Origin: an uncultured Polaribacter sp.
Lineage (GTDB): Bacteria > Bacteroidota > Bacteroidia > Flavobacteriales > Flavobacteriaceae
Assembly: GCF_947496195.1 (NCBI RefSeq)
Contig: NZ_CANMBY010000001.1
Span: forward strand, 558,001 to 622,000
DNA length: 64,000 bases
Direction of reading: 5' to 3'
Shown here: positions 16,676 through 25,752 of the stretch, piece by piece
Numbering within the stretch: the first letter of the stretch is position 1
Layout of the letters: each line of letters opens with the position of its first letter
Position numbers and translations under genes: made by a program
The notes under the pieces: model-generated
What the model saw: the letters and a program-made list of their open reading frames with translations, nothing else
Database searches by the model: none
Told to the model about the DNA's origin: nothing

Positions 16676-17413
16676 TTAGTTAATAGAAATTTGATTTTGA
16701 AAAGCATAATAGACTCTTTTAGAAGCTTGTTCTTCTGCTTTTTTCTTAGAAGTAGACCTTCCTTTAGCTACAAGTTCTCCATCTATACTTACTTTTACAC
16801 TAAAGTGTTTTATGTTTTCGTTTCCTGAGTCTTCGTAAGTATCAAACTTGTATTTTTTCTTTTGTTTTTGACACCATTCTATAATTAATCCTTTGTAGCT
16901 AGTTATTTTACCTTCTAACTTTTCGATATCTACATAAGGATCTATTACATTTTCATAGATAAATTTTTGACAAGTTTGGTATCCTTTATCTAAATAAATA
17001 GCTCCTATTAAGGCTTCAAATATATTACCATGAATATTGTCTCCAACATTGGCTTCATCTACATTACTTTTTACAAAGCTTAATAAATTTAAGTCTTTAC
17101 CCAACTCATTTAAATGCTCTCTACTCACTATTTTAGAACGCATTTTAGTAAGGTAACCTTCTGTACCTGTTGGTACTTTTTTATACAAATAAGCAGAAAT
17201 AACAGAACCTAATATAGAATCTCCTAAAAACTCTAAACGTTCGTAATTTACTGGGTTGCCATTAATATCTTGTATTTGTAATGAGCTATGAGTAAATGCT
17301 TTTTTGTATTTGCTTATTTTTCTTGGAGAAAAATTGAGTAGTTGTTTTAATTCGTTAAATAATTTTTCGTCCTCTTCAGATCGAGTTTTAACTATTTTTC
17401 GAATAAAATTCAT
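16676..17413 (-). CDS. rnc: Ribonuclease III
   Basis: 245 residues; cuts double-stranded RNA in rRNA and mRNA processing. The nuclease domain holds the signature YERLEFLGDSILG (57-69) with E61 and D65, and GNIFEALIGAIYLDKG (129-144) with E133. The position of E. coli D114 is Asn130 here, which I recall as usual in Bacteroidota homologues. A double-stranded RNA-binding domain occupies about 170-240 and ends with SKKKAEEQASKRVYYAF. It starts 10 bp after the fabF stop, so it belongs to the acpP-fabF operon. Confidence 0.95.
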   Translation of the reverse strand: MNFIRKIVKTRSEEDEKLFNELKQLLNFSPRKISKYKKAFTHSSLQIQDINGNPVNYERLEFLGDSILGSVISAYLYKKVPTGTEGYLTKMRSKIVSREHLNELGKDLNLLSFVKSNVDEANVGDNIHGNIFEALIGAIYLDKGYQTCQKFIYENVIDPYVDIEKLEGKITSYKGLIIEWCQKQKKKYKFDTYEDSGNENIKHFSVKVSIDGELVAKGRSTSKKKAEEQASKRVYYAFQNQISIN

Positions 17414-17423
17414 TGGCTATTAT

Positions 17424-18677
17424 CTATTCCTCAAACTTCTTAAAAGCAACACAAGCATTATGACCACCAAATCCAAAAGTATTACTCATTGCTATTTTTA
17501 TATCTCTTTTTTGAGCTTTATTTAGCGTTAAGTTTAAATCTGGATTAATATTTTCATCTACAGTAGTATGATTAATTGTAGGTGGAATAATCCCATTTTC
17601 CATTGCTAGTATAGAAGCAATAGATTCTATAGCTCCTGCTGCACCTAATAAGTGCCCAGTCATAGATTTAGTAGAATTGATGTTGATATTCTTAGCATGA
17701 TCTCCAAAAACTTCAGAAATAGCTTTTAACTCTGCAACATCTCCTAAAGGTGTAGAAGTACCATGAGTATTAATATGGTCTACATCTTCTGGTTTAATAC
17801 CTGCATTTTCTAAACAGTTTTTCATCACAGCAATAACTCCAATTCCTTCTGGATGTGGAGCTGTCATGTGATACGCATCAGAAGACATACCTCCTCCAAT
17901 AACTTCTGCATAAATTTTTGCCCCTCTAGCTTTTGCGTGTTCGTATTCTTCTAAAATAATAGCACCTGCTCCTTCACCTAATACAAAACCATCTCGTTCT
18001 GCATCAAATGGTCTAGAAGCTGTTTCTGGGCTTTCATTTCTTGTAGATAATGCATGCATAGCATTAAAACCTCCCATACCTGCAATTGTAACTGCTGCTT
18101 CTGAACCTCCTGTAACTATTACGTCACAATGACCTAATCTTACATAGTTTAAAGCATCAATCATTGCATTTGCAGAAGATGCGCAAGCTGATACTGTTGT
18201 ATAATTAGGCCCCATAAATCCATTTTTAATAGAAATAAGTCCTGGAGCTATATCAGGTATCATTTTAGGAATAAAGAAAGGGTTGAATCTTGGAGTGCCA
18301 TCACCAGAGGCAAAGTTTAAAACTTCGTTTTGAAAAGTTTCTAAACCTCCAATACCTGCTCCCCAAATTACACCAACTCTTAATTTGTTAATTGTGTCTA
18401 GATCTAGACCAGAATTTAATATAGCTTCATCTGAAGCTACAATAGCATACTGTGTAAATCTATCCATTTTGCGAGCCTCTTTTCTATCAATAAAATCGGT
18501 CGCGTTAAAGTTTTTTAATTCACATGCAAAACGAGTTTTGAACTTGGTAGCATCATAATATGTTACAGGTGCAGCTCCGCTAACTCCGTTAACTAAACCA
18601 TTCCAATACTCTTCTATATTATTACCAATTGGCGTTAATGCGCCAAGTCCAGTAACTACTACTCGTTTTAACTGCAT
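17424..18677 (-). CDS. fabF: 3-oxoacyl-ACP synthase II
   Basis: 417 residues; condenses malonyl-ACP with acyl-ACP in fatty-acid elongation. The catalytic triad is visible: C165 in TVSACASSANA, H305 in HINTHGTSTPLGD and H342 in NSTKSMTGHLLGAAG. The glycine-rich end SNTFGFGGHNACVAF is typical. It lies 11 bp downstream of acpP, its substrate carrier, and upstream of rnc. Confidence 0.97.
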   Translation of the reverse strand: MQLKRVVVTGLGALTPIGNNIEEYWNGLVNGVSGAAPVTYYDATKFKTRFACELKNFNATDFIDRKEARKMDRFTQYAIVASDEAILNSGLDLDTINKLRVGVIWGAGIGGLETFQNEVLNFASGDGTPRFNPFFIPKMIPDIAPGLISIKNGFMGPNYTTVSACASSANAMIDALNYVRLGHCDVIVTGGSEAAVTIAGMGGFNAMHALSTRNESPETASRPFDAERDGFVLGEGAGAIILEEYEHAKARGAKIYAEVIGGGMSSDAYHMTAPHPEGIGVIAVMKNCLENAGIKPEDVDHINTHGTSTPLGDVAELKAISEVFGDHAKNININSTKSMTGHLLGAAGAIESIASILAMENGIIPPTINHTTVDENINPDLNLTLNKAQKRDIKIAMSNTFGFGGHNACVAFKKFEE

Positions 18678-18688
18678 ATAAATATTAC

Positions 18689-18925
18689 TTATTTTTTTGC
18701 TTCTTCAATATAGCTAACTGCCTGACCAACAGTTCCAATATTTTCTGCTTGATCATCTGGAATTTGAATATCAAATTCTTTTTCGAACTCCATAATTAAC
18801 TCAACAGTATCTAAAGAATCTGCTCCTAAGTCGTTTGTGAAGCTAGCTTCTGATGTTACTTCGTTATCGTCTACGCCTAATTTGTCTACAATAATCGCTT
18901 TTACTCTTGATGCAATGTCTGACAT
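18689..18925 (-). CDS. acpP: Acyl carrier protein
   Basis: 78 residues, acidic. The phosphopantetheine site is Ser37 in [15 protein letters not shown]. It carries growing acyl chains for the FabF encoded next in the operon. A TATTTTTG -7 element lies about 32 bp upstream of the start. Confidence 0.97.
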   Translation of the reverse strand: MSDIASRVKAIIVDKLGVDDNEVTSEASFTNDLGADSLDTVELIMEFEKEFDIQIPDDQAENIGTVGQAVSYIEEAKK

Positions 18926-18956
18926 AATTTACTATTTTTTAAAATTTAAATCGGGG

Positions 18957-18964
18957 CAAAAATA
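18957..18964 (-). promoter_or_regulatory. -7 element of the acpP-fabF-rnc operon
   Basis: TATTTTTG on the minus strand, 32 bp before the acpP start. No clear TTG lies at -33. The rest of the 174-bp gap to purN shows nothing else recognisable. Confidence 0.55.
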
Positions 18965-19099
18965 CAAATCTTATTAATTATTTCTAATTTTTAACCGAAA
19001 AATGATTTTAAATATACTTAAAAAGCACAAACTCTTCTTTAAAAACCTTCTTTTTCTTAATAATTATTCTTTTTTTTGTGATAGATCTTTACAAAAATT

Positions 19100-19672
19100 A
19101 TGAAACGAATTATTGTTTTTGCTTCTGGCTCAGGTTCGAATGCAGAAAATATTATCAATTATTTTAAACATACTAAAACTGCAGAAGTAACTAAGGTTTT
19201 ATGTAATAATAAAAACGCAAAAGTTTTTGAAAGATGTAAAAGACTTAATGTAGAGTGCTTATTATTTGATAGAGAAGACTTTACAACATCTGATACAGTA
19301 TTAAATATTATAAAAAATCATGGAGATTTTATAGTATTGGCTGGTTTTTTATGGAAAATACCTCAAAATTTAATTACTGAATTCCCTAATAAGATTATTA
19401 ATATTCATCCAGCATTATTACCAAAATATGGTGGAAAAGGCATGTATGGTATGCATGTTCATAATGCTGTTTTTGAAAATAAAGAAACAGAAACAGGTAT
19501 CACTATTCATTTTGTAAACGAAAATTACGATGAAGGTGCTATTATTTTTCAAGCTAAAGCCAAATTAGATGAAAATGATACTCCAACATCTATAGCTTCA
19601 AAAATTCATAAATTAGAACAACAATATTTCCCAAGAATTATTGAACAGGTTATTTTACAAATAAATGAGTAA
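19100..19672 (+). CDS. purN: Phosphoribosylglycinamide formyltransferase
   Basis: 190 residues; transfers a formyl group from 10-formyl-THF to GAR in purine synthesis. N-terminal IIVFASGSGSNAENII is the GAR-binding loop, NIHPALLPKYGGKGMYG holds the catalytic Asn and His, and ETGITIHFVNENYDEGAII carries the conserved Asp region. It is divergent from acpP. Its 3' end overlaps the next gene by 8 bp, so translation of the two is probably coupled. Confidence 0.96.
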   Translation: MKRIIVFASGSGSNAENIINYFKHTKTAEVTKVLCNNKNAKVFERCKRLNVECLLFDREDFTTSDTVLNIIKNHGDFIVLAGFLWKIPQNLITEFPNKIINIHPALLPKYGGKGMYGMHVHNAVFENKETETGITIHFVNENYDEGAIIFQAKAKLDENDTPTSIASKIHKLEQQYFPRIIEQVILQINE

Positions 19673-20300
19673 AAAAAAGTTTTATGTAGTTTGGAAAGGT
19701 AAAAAACCTGGTATTTACTCTTCTTGGAATGTTTGCAAAAGCCAAATTGATGCGTTTGAAGGAGCACAATATAAATCTTTTGCTAGTATAGAAGATGCTG
19801 AAATAGCTTTTAAAAAAAAATACGAAGACTATAAAGGTCTTAATACAAAAAAACCAACTTTATCTTCTATAGATAAAGCAAAGTATGGAAAACCAATTTT
19901 AGAAAGTATTTCTGTAGACGCTGCTTGTTCTGGGAATCCAGGAAAATTAGAATATAGAGGTGTTTTAACACATAATAAACAAGAAATTTTTAGAAAAGGA
20001 CCTTACCCAAAAGGAACAAATAATATTGGTGAATTCTTGGCTTTAGTCCATGGAATTGCATTGCTAAAAAAGAACAATAATACTACAACACCCATTTATT
20101 CTGACTCTAAAATTGCCATGAGTTGGATTCGTCAAAAAAAATGTAAAACCAATATTCAGTTTGATGCTTCAAATAAAGATTTGCTCGAATTAATTAAAAG
20201 AGCAGAACAATGGTTACAAAACAATTCTTTTAAAAACCCGATTCTAAAATGGGAAACCAAAGCTTGGGGGGAAATTCCTGCTGATTTTGGCAGAAAATAA
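19665..20300 (+). CDS. rnhA: Ribonuclease H1 with N-terminal viroplasmin-type hybrid-binding domain
   Basis: 211 residues; removes RNA from RNA-DNA hybrids. Residues about 4-50 form the viroplasmin/HBD domain (KFYVVWKGKKPGIYSSWNVC, QYKSFASIEDAE). The nuclease domain follows with catalytic acids in ISVDAACSGNPG, GEFLALVHG, IYSDSKIAMSWI and the final GEIPADFGRK. The start overlaps purN by 8 bp, an unrelated pathway sharing a transcript. Length is normal for bacterial HBD-type RNase H1. Confidence 0.95.
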   Translation: MSKKKFYVVWKGKKPGIYSSWNVCKSQIDAFEGAQYKSFASIEDAEIAFKKKYEDYKGLNTKKPTLSSIDKAKYGKPILESISVDAACSGNPGKLEYRGVLTHNKQEIFRKGPYPKGTNNIGEFLALVHGIALLKKNNNTTTPIYSDSKIAMSWIRQKKCKTNIQFDASNKDLLELIKRAEQWLQNNSFKNPILKWETKAWGEIPADFGRK

Positions 20301-20326
20301 AGCATTTGACATTACTTCTTAACTAT

Positions 20327-20356
20327 TTGTTAATTATTTGTTAATTGTTATATTTG
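20327..20356 (+). promoter_or_regulatory. Promoter of the FG-GAP lipoprotein and haloperoxidase pair
   Basis: TTG (20327-20329), a 19-bp gap and TATATTTG (20349-20356) match the Bacteroidota consensus exactly, 22 bp before the start codon at 20379. A direct repeat TTTGTTAATTA lies around the -33 element. Confidence 0.75.
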
Positions 20357-20378
20357 TTAGACCTAATCTCAAATATAA

Positions 20379-23300
20379 ATGTCAAAAAAAACCTTTTTTT
20401 TGATGCTTTTCTTTTCTGGTTTTATCATTTTTTCATCATGTAAAGATCCTATTGAAGAGCAAACAAATTATTTATTTAAAGAACTTTCTACAAAGCAAAC
20501 TAATATAGGTTTTGCAAATACATTAAAAGAAGATAAAGATCATAGTATAATAAACTATATCTATTTTTATAATGGTGGTGGTGTTGCTGTTGGAGATATA
20601 AACAATGATGGTTTGCCTGATTTATATTTTGTTTCTAATCAAAATGAAAATAAATTATTTCTAAATAAAGGAAACTTAAAGTTTGAAGACGTTACTAAAA
20701 AAGCAAACGTTTCTGGAAATTCTGACTGGAGTACAGGTGCAACTATGGTTGACATAAATAATGATGGTTTATTAGATATTTATGTATGTGCAGTTTCAGA
20801 ACTATTAGATTTTAAAGGTCACAACGAACTTTTTATCAATAATGGTGATGGCACATTTAGCGAAGAATCTAAAAAGTATGGCTTAGACTTTAAAGGTTAT
20901 TCTACACAAGCTTACTTTTTTGATTACGATAAAGACAATGACTTAGATGTGTATCTTGTAAACCATGCCATTCACACTAATTTATCTCATGGTAAAGCAA
21001 GTCAAAGAAATAAAAGACAACCTTTGGTTGGTGATGTTTTATTGAAAAATGAAAGTGGTGTTTTTAAAGATGTAAGTGATTTTGCTGGCATTTATGGTGG
21101 AGTAAACAGTTATGGTTTAAGCGCTTCTATTTCTGATTTTAACAATGATGGTTGGGATGATATCTATGTTAGCAACGATTTTCATGAAGATGATTATTAT
21201 TATATCAATAATAAAAACGGAACCTTTACAGAACAATTATCTACATCATTTTCTACAATCAGTAGATTTTCTATGGGAAGTGATGCTGCAGATATAAATG
21301 CAGATGGTTTTCAAGATATTATAACTTTAGACATGTTACCAAATGATGAGAAGAGCTTAAAAGAAACAGAGGGTGATGATGCTATGTTAAACATGCAAAC
21401 AAATCTTAAGAATTTAGGGTATAAAGATCAGTTTTCTAGAAACATGTTACAAATAAATAGTGGTTTAGGTTATTTATATGAAACTGCTTTTTATAATAAT
21501 ATTTCAGATACAGACTGGAGCTGGTCTCCATTAATTGCAGACTTTAATAATGATGGCATACAAGATGTATTTATTAGCAATGGTATTTTAAGAAGACCTA
21601 ATAGTTTAGACTTTAAAAAATATGTTTCTAGTACTTTTAAAAAGTATGGAGAAAAAGAAGGTGTAAATTGGTTATTTAATTCTATAAACGAAATGCCAAG
21701 TGGTAGTGTGCCAAATCAAATATTTAAAGGTACAAATACAAAACTTGAAGATGTAACTGGTAATTGGATTGAAAAAAAACCATCTCTATCTAATGGTGCT
21801 GTTTATGTAGATTTAGATTTAGATGGCGATTTAGACATTGTTACCAATAACGTAAATACAACTGCTAGTATTTTAGAAAACAAAACAAATAATAAAAACT
21901 ATTTACAAGTTCTTTTAAATTATAAAGAAGGAAATAAAGAAGCAATAGGTAGTAAATTAATACTACATAATAAAGGTAAAATTTTAAAGAAAGAAGTTTA
22001 TAAATCTAGAGGATTTATATCATCTATTTCGTCTAAAATACACTTTGGTCTAGATACTGTTTCTACTATTGATTCTCTAAAAATTGTATGGCCAAACAAT
22101 AAAGTAAAAACGCTAAAAAACATTAAAGTTAATCAGCTTTTAACAATTGATTTTTCAGATGAAGAAAAAGAGTATTCTCCAATAAAAATCAATAAAGAAC
22201 AAATATTTAATAAAGCAGATATATTAAATTATGTACACAAAGAAGACAGATATAATGACTTTTTTAATGAGCGTTTAATTCCTTATAAAGTCTCTACTTT
22301 AGGACCTGCATTTGCAATTGGAGACATAGATAAAAATGGTTTTGACGATATTTTTGTTGGAAGTGCTTCTGGAAAAGAATCTGGAATTTATTTAAACAAT
22401 GGAGTATCGTTTAAAAAATCTAAACAAGAAGCTATAGAAAAAGATGTTGATTTTGAAGATAATGATGCTTGTTTTTTTGATGCAGACAATGATGGTGATT
22501 TAGATTTATATGTAGCTTCTGGTATTAATGAAAATAGAAACAATAATTTTGAATACGATAGGCTTTACATTAATAATAATTCAATATTCACAAGGGCTAA
22601 AGAAAAGATTATTTTTAACCCCTTAAACACTTCAACTGTTACAAGTTCTGACTTTGATAAAGATGGAGACACAGATCTTTTTATTGGTAATTTGTCTAAC
22701 CCTTTAAACTATGGAGAATTTGTAAACTCAGCAGTTTTAAAAAATAAAAATGGTGTTTTAAATGCAGATCCAAAATATATCATCAACTCAAAAATTACAC
22801 AATCTTCATTTCAAGATATTAATAATGATGGTTTAGACGATTTGTTAATTGCAACAGAATGGGATGCTCCTATCATTTTTATAAATAATAATGGTGAGTT
22901 AGAAAAAATAGAAATACCAAAAAACTTAAATGGTTTATGGCAGTCAATTACCGCTTTTGACATTGATAATGATGGTGATAAAGACATTGTTCTTGGTAAT
23001 TGGGGAGAAAATACTAAACTTCAAAAATACATAGAAAACCCTATTTATCTATATTTTGGAGATTTTGATGGTAATAATAAAAAAGAGTCTATAATTGCCT
23101 ATAAAGTAGGAGATAATTATTACCCTTTAAACACAAAAGACGAGCTTGCATCACAAATGAATATTATGAGTAAGCGTTTTGTAAATCATAAAGATTTTGC
23201 TCTACAGCCCATAGAAAAAGTCCTCACAGAAGAAAAATTAAAAGGAGCAATTAAAAGACAAATAGATGTGTTGTCCTCTGGTTATTTAGAAAATAATAAT

Positions 23301-23624
23301 GGTAGTTTTAATAAGTTTGTAAAACTAAATTCTAAATTACAAATGGGGCCTATTAACCATTTTTTAAATTTAGAAATGGACAACTCATCATATTTATTAG
23401 TTAGTGGAAATTCAGAAAAACCATCTACTTATCATGGATATTACAACTCTTTAAAAGGGTTTTTAGTAAAAAGTAATACTGAAGTTACAGAACTAAGTGC
23501 TTTAGGTGTAGAGCCATTTAACAAACAAATAAAACAAACTGCAGTTGTTAAAATGAAAAACAAAAACCTACTCTTTGTTTTAGCAAATAACGATAGTTTA
23601 AAAACATATACTTTTAAAAAATAA
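20379..23624 (+). CDS. Large FG-GAP/VCBS-repeat lipoprotein with ASPIC/UnbV domain
   Basis: 1081 residues; lipoprotein signal ending FIIFSSC. The body is a series of FG-GAP/VCBS propeller repeats with acidic calcium-type loops such as GDINNDGLPDLYFVSN, VDINNDGLLDIYVC, ADFNNDGIQDVFISN, VDLDLDGDLDIVTNN, DFDKDGDTDLFIGN and DIDNDGDKDIVLGN. In the middle (about 520-595) lies an ASPIC/UnbV domain (IGSKLILHNKGKILKKEVYKSRGF followed by IHFGLDT and WPNNKVKTL). The family is related to CRTAC1 proteins. It is probably anchored in the outer membrane and faces outward. The haloperoxidase gene begins 3 bp after its stop, so the two form an operon. Function unknown; a scaffold or binding role for the enzyme is an inference. 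Confidence 0.88.
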   Translation: MSKKTFFLMLFFSGFIIFSSCKDPIEEQTNYLFKELSTKQTNIGFANTLKEDKDHSIINYIYFYNGGGVAVGDINNDGLPDLYFVSNQNENKLFLNKGNLKFEDVTKKANVSGNSDWSTGATMVDINNDGLLDIYVCAVSELLDFKGHNELFINNGDGTFSEESKKYGLDFKGYSTQAYFFDYDKDNDLDVYLVNHAIHTNLSHGKASQRNKRQPLVGDVLLKNESGVFKDVSDFAGIYGGVNSYGLSASISDFNNDGWDDIYVSNDFHEDDYYYINNKNGTFTEQLSTSFSTISRFSMGSDAADINADGFQDIITLDMLPNDEKSLKETEGDDAMLNMQTNLKNLGYKDQFSRNMLQINSGLGYLYETAFYNNISDTDWSWSPLIADFNNDGIQDVFISNGILRRPNSLDFKKYVSSTFKKYGEKEGVNWLFNSINEMPSGSVPNQIFKGTNTKLEDVTGNWIEKKPSLSNGAVYVDLDLDGDLDIVTNNVNTTASILENKTNNKNYLQVLLNYKEGNKEAIGSKLILHNKGKILKKEVYKSRGFISSISSKIHFGLDTVSTIDSLKIVWPNNKVKTLKNIKVNQLLTIDFSDEEKEYSPIKINKEQIFNKADILNYVHKEDRYNDFFNERLIPYKVSTLGPAFAIGDIDKNGFDDIFVGSASGKESGIYLNNGVSFKKSKQEAIEKDVDFEDNDACFFDADNDGDLDLYVASGINENRNNNFEYDRLYINNNSIFTRAKEKIIFNPLNTSTVTSSDFDKDGDTDLFIGNLSNPLNYGEFVNSAVLKNKNGVLNADPKYIINSKITQSSFQDINNDGLDDLLIATEWDAPIIFINNNGELEKIEIPKNLNGLWQSITAFDIDNDGDKDIVLGNWGENTKLQKYIENPIYLYFGDFDGNNKKESIIAYKVGDNYYPLNTKDELASQMNIMSKRFVNHKDFALQPIEKVLTEEKLKGAIKRQIDVLSSGYLENNNGSFNKFVKLNSKLQMGPINHFLNLEMDNSSYLLVSGNSEKPSTYHGYYNSLKGFLVKSNTEVTELSALGVEPFNKQIKQTAVVKMKNKNLLFVLANNDSLKTYTFKK

Positions 23625-23627
23625 ACA

Positions 23628-24944
23628 ATGAAGAATATTAAAATTATTCTATGTTTTCTTGCAATAGTTTCATGTACAAAAGAGCCTATAACTGTTACTA
23701 CAGAAGATTATCACCTTTTGGTTGATAAGCTAACTGAAGTAATGATTCACGATATTTTTTCACCTCCTGTTGCTAGTAGAATTTATGCTTATCCAAATAT
23801 TGCTGCTTACCAAGTTTTAAATAACACTAATGGTAATTATGCGTCTCTTTCTGGTAAATTAAATGGTTTAAATATTTCAAATTCTATTTTGATAAATGAA
23901 AATACAAACAAAGAACTTGCTGCTTTAATAGCTTATTTAGATGTTGCAAAAGAACTTGTTTTTTCTAAAGAAAAAATTACAACTTTTAGAGATAGTTTGT
24001 ATAATAATTGGGAGGCTAAAAACAATACTGAATTTAACTTAGCAAAAAAAGAAGCTTTAAAAGTATCGTCAAACATAATTAGTTGGATGAATAACGATCA
24101 ATACAAAGAAACTAGAACTATGCCAGAATTTACAGTGTATAGTGATGATCCTTCTCGTTGGCAACCTACACCACCTGCTTATATGAAAGGTATAGAACCT
24201 CATTGGAATAAAATTAGAACTTTTGTATTGGATTCTGCTGCTCAATTTAAACCAATTCCACCTCCAAAATTTTCTTTAGAAAAAGGAAGTGACTTTTATA
24301 ATGAGCTAATTGATTTATATAATTTGACAAATAAAATTACTGAAAAAGGTAATGAATCAGAAGAGGTTGCTATTGCTCAATTTTGGGATTGTAATCCTTA
24401 TGTTGCTGTCAATAAAGGCCATTTTATGTTTGCTTCTAAAAAAATAACACCTGGTGCACACTGGATTGGTATTTGTAAAATAGCAACTCAAAAAACAAAT
24501 TCTGATTTTAATAAAACTGTTTTTGCTTATACAAAAACATCAATTGCTATTGCTGATGCTTTTATAAGTTGTTGGGATGAAAAGTACAGAAGTAACTTAA
24601 TAAGACCAGAGACTTTGATAAATAAATATATTGATGAAAACTGGAATCCATTATTACAAACACCTCCTTTTCCTGAATATACTAGTGGCCATTCTGTAGT
24701 TTCTGGAGCAGCTTCTAGAGTATTAACCAATATTTTTGGCGATAATTTTCAGTTTGATGATACCACAGAAATTCCTTACGGATTACCTGTTAGAAGTTAT
24801 GACTCTTTTAACAAAGCTGCTGATGAAGCTGCAATAAGTAGAGTTTATGGTGGTATACATTATAATTCTGCAGTGGTTGAGGGTTTAACACAAGGTATAA
24901 ATGTGGGTAATTTTGTGATAGATCATTTACAATTAACCAAATAA
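23628..24944 (+). CDS. Vanadium-dependent haloperoxidase-type lipoprotein (PAP2 fold)
   Basis: 438 residues; lipoprotein signal ending AIVSC16. The C-terminal half has the vanadate/phosphate pocket of vanadium haloperoxidases and PAP2 phosphatases: an Arg region with LIRPETL (about 323-329), PEYTSGHSVVSGAASRVL (about 347-364) with the Ser-Gly-His motif, and SRVYGGIHYNSAVVEG (about 404-419) with the final Arg and His. In true haloperoxidases this pocket binds vanadate and oxidises halides with peroxide; related proteins act as phosphatases. Sequence alone does not settle metal or halide. It is co-transcribed with the FG-GAP lipoprotein, and a bidirectional terminator follows. Confidence 0.85.
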   Translation: MKNIKIILCFLAIVSCTKEPITVTTEDYHLLVDKLTEVMIHDIFSPPVASRIYAYPNIAAYQVLNNTNGNYASLSGKLNGLNISNSILINENTNKELAALIAYLDVAKELVFSKEKITTFRDSLYNNWEAKNNTEFNLAKKEALKVSSNIISWMNNDQYKETRTMPEFTVYSDDPSRWQPTPPAYMKGIEPHWNKIRTFVLDSAAQFKPIPPPKFSLEKGSDFYNELIDLYNLTNKITEKGNESEEVAIAQFWDCNPYVAVNKGHFMFASKKITPGAHWIGICKIATQKTNSDFNKTVFAYTKTSIAIADAFISCWDEKYRSNLIRPETLINKYIDENWNPLLQTPPFPEYTSGHSVVSGAASRVLTNIFGDNFQFDDTTEIPYGLPVRSYDSFNKAADEAAISRVYGGIHYNSAVVEGLTQGINVGNFVIDHLQLTK

Positions 24945-24979
24945 AAAAAACCTGATTTTTTTCAAAATCAGGTTTTTTT
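24943..24979. terminator. Bidirectional terminator between haloperoxidase gene and sdhB
   Basis: AAAACCTGATTTT / AAAATCAGGTTTT stem with short loop, A-run on one side and T-run on the other, between convergent operons. Confidence 0.9.
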
Positions 24980-24999
24980 AAAATTACTTTATTCTTTAA

Positions 25000-25740
25000 T
25001 TAAATAGAAGCTTTCATTAACTCTCTATTCATTCTTGCGATATTGTCTAAAGAAATTCCTTTAGGACATTCTACTTCACAAGCTCCTGTATTTGTACAGT
25101 TTCCAAATCCTTCTAAATCCATCTGAGCAACCATGTTTTTTACACGATCTGCAGCTTCTACTTGTCCTTGTGGTAATAAAGCATACTGAGATACTTTTGC
25201 TCCAACAAATAACATTGCAGAACTGTTTTTACAAGTTGCCACACATGCTCCACAACCAATACAAGTTGCTGCATCCATAGCTGTATCTGCTGCATGCTTA
25301 GAAATTGGAGTTGCATTTGCATCTTGAGTATTACCTGATGTATTTACAGAAATATAACCACCTGCATGTTGTATTCTATCAAAAGCAGATCTATCTACTA
25401 CTAAATCTTTTATTACTGGAAAAGCAGCAGCTCTAAATGGCTCTATAGTAATAGTATCACCATCATTAAACATACGCATATGTAATTGGCAAGTAGTAAC
25501 CCCTCTATCAGGTCCATGAGCTTCACCATTTATATACATAGAACACATACCACAAATACCTTCTCTACAGTCATGATCAAATGCAACTGGCTCTTCTCCT
25601 TTAGATACTAAGCCTTCGTTTAAAACATCTATCATTTCTAAAAAAGACATATGTTCTGAAATATCAGTCACTTTGTAATCTACCATTTGACCCTTTGAAC
25701 TTGAGTCTTTCTGTCTCCAAATTTTAAGTGTTAAATTCAT
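25000..25740 (-). CDS. sdhB: Succinate dehydrogenase/fumarate reductase iron-sulfur subunit
   Basis: 246 residues; passes electrons from SdhA to the membrane subunit. Cluster ligands are visible: the 2Fe-2S set in [20 protein letters not shown] with the later TTCQ, the 4Fe-4S set in [13 protein letters not shown], and the 3Fe-4S set in [15 protein letters not shown]. It is the last gene of sdhCAB, 12 bp after sdhA. Soluble, attached to the inner face of the cytoplasmic membrane. Confidence 0.96.
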   Translation of the reverse strand: MNLTLKIWRQKDSSSKGQMVDYKVTDISEHMSFLEMIDVLNEGLVSKGEEPVAFDHDCREGICGMCSMYINGEAHGPDRGVTTCQLHMRMFNDGDTITIEPFRAAAFPVIKDLVVDRSAFDRIQHAGGYISVNTSGNTQDANATPISKHAADTAMDAATCIGCGACVATCKNSSAMLFVGAKVSQYALLPQGQVEAADRVKNMVAQMDLEGFGNCTNTGACEVECPKGISLDNIARMNRELMKASI

Positions 25741-25752
25741 ATTGTCTTTATT

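Noticed and set aside
16676-17413. RNase III with a lost catalytic Asp (Asn130) as an inactive enzyme
   Set aside because: Asn at this site is, as far as I recall, common in Bacteroidota RNase III, and the other acidic residues are intact.
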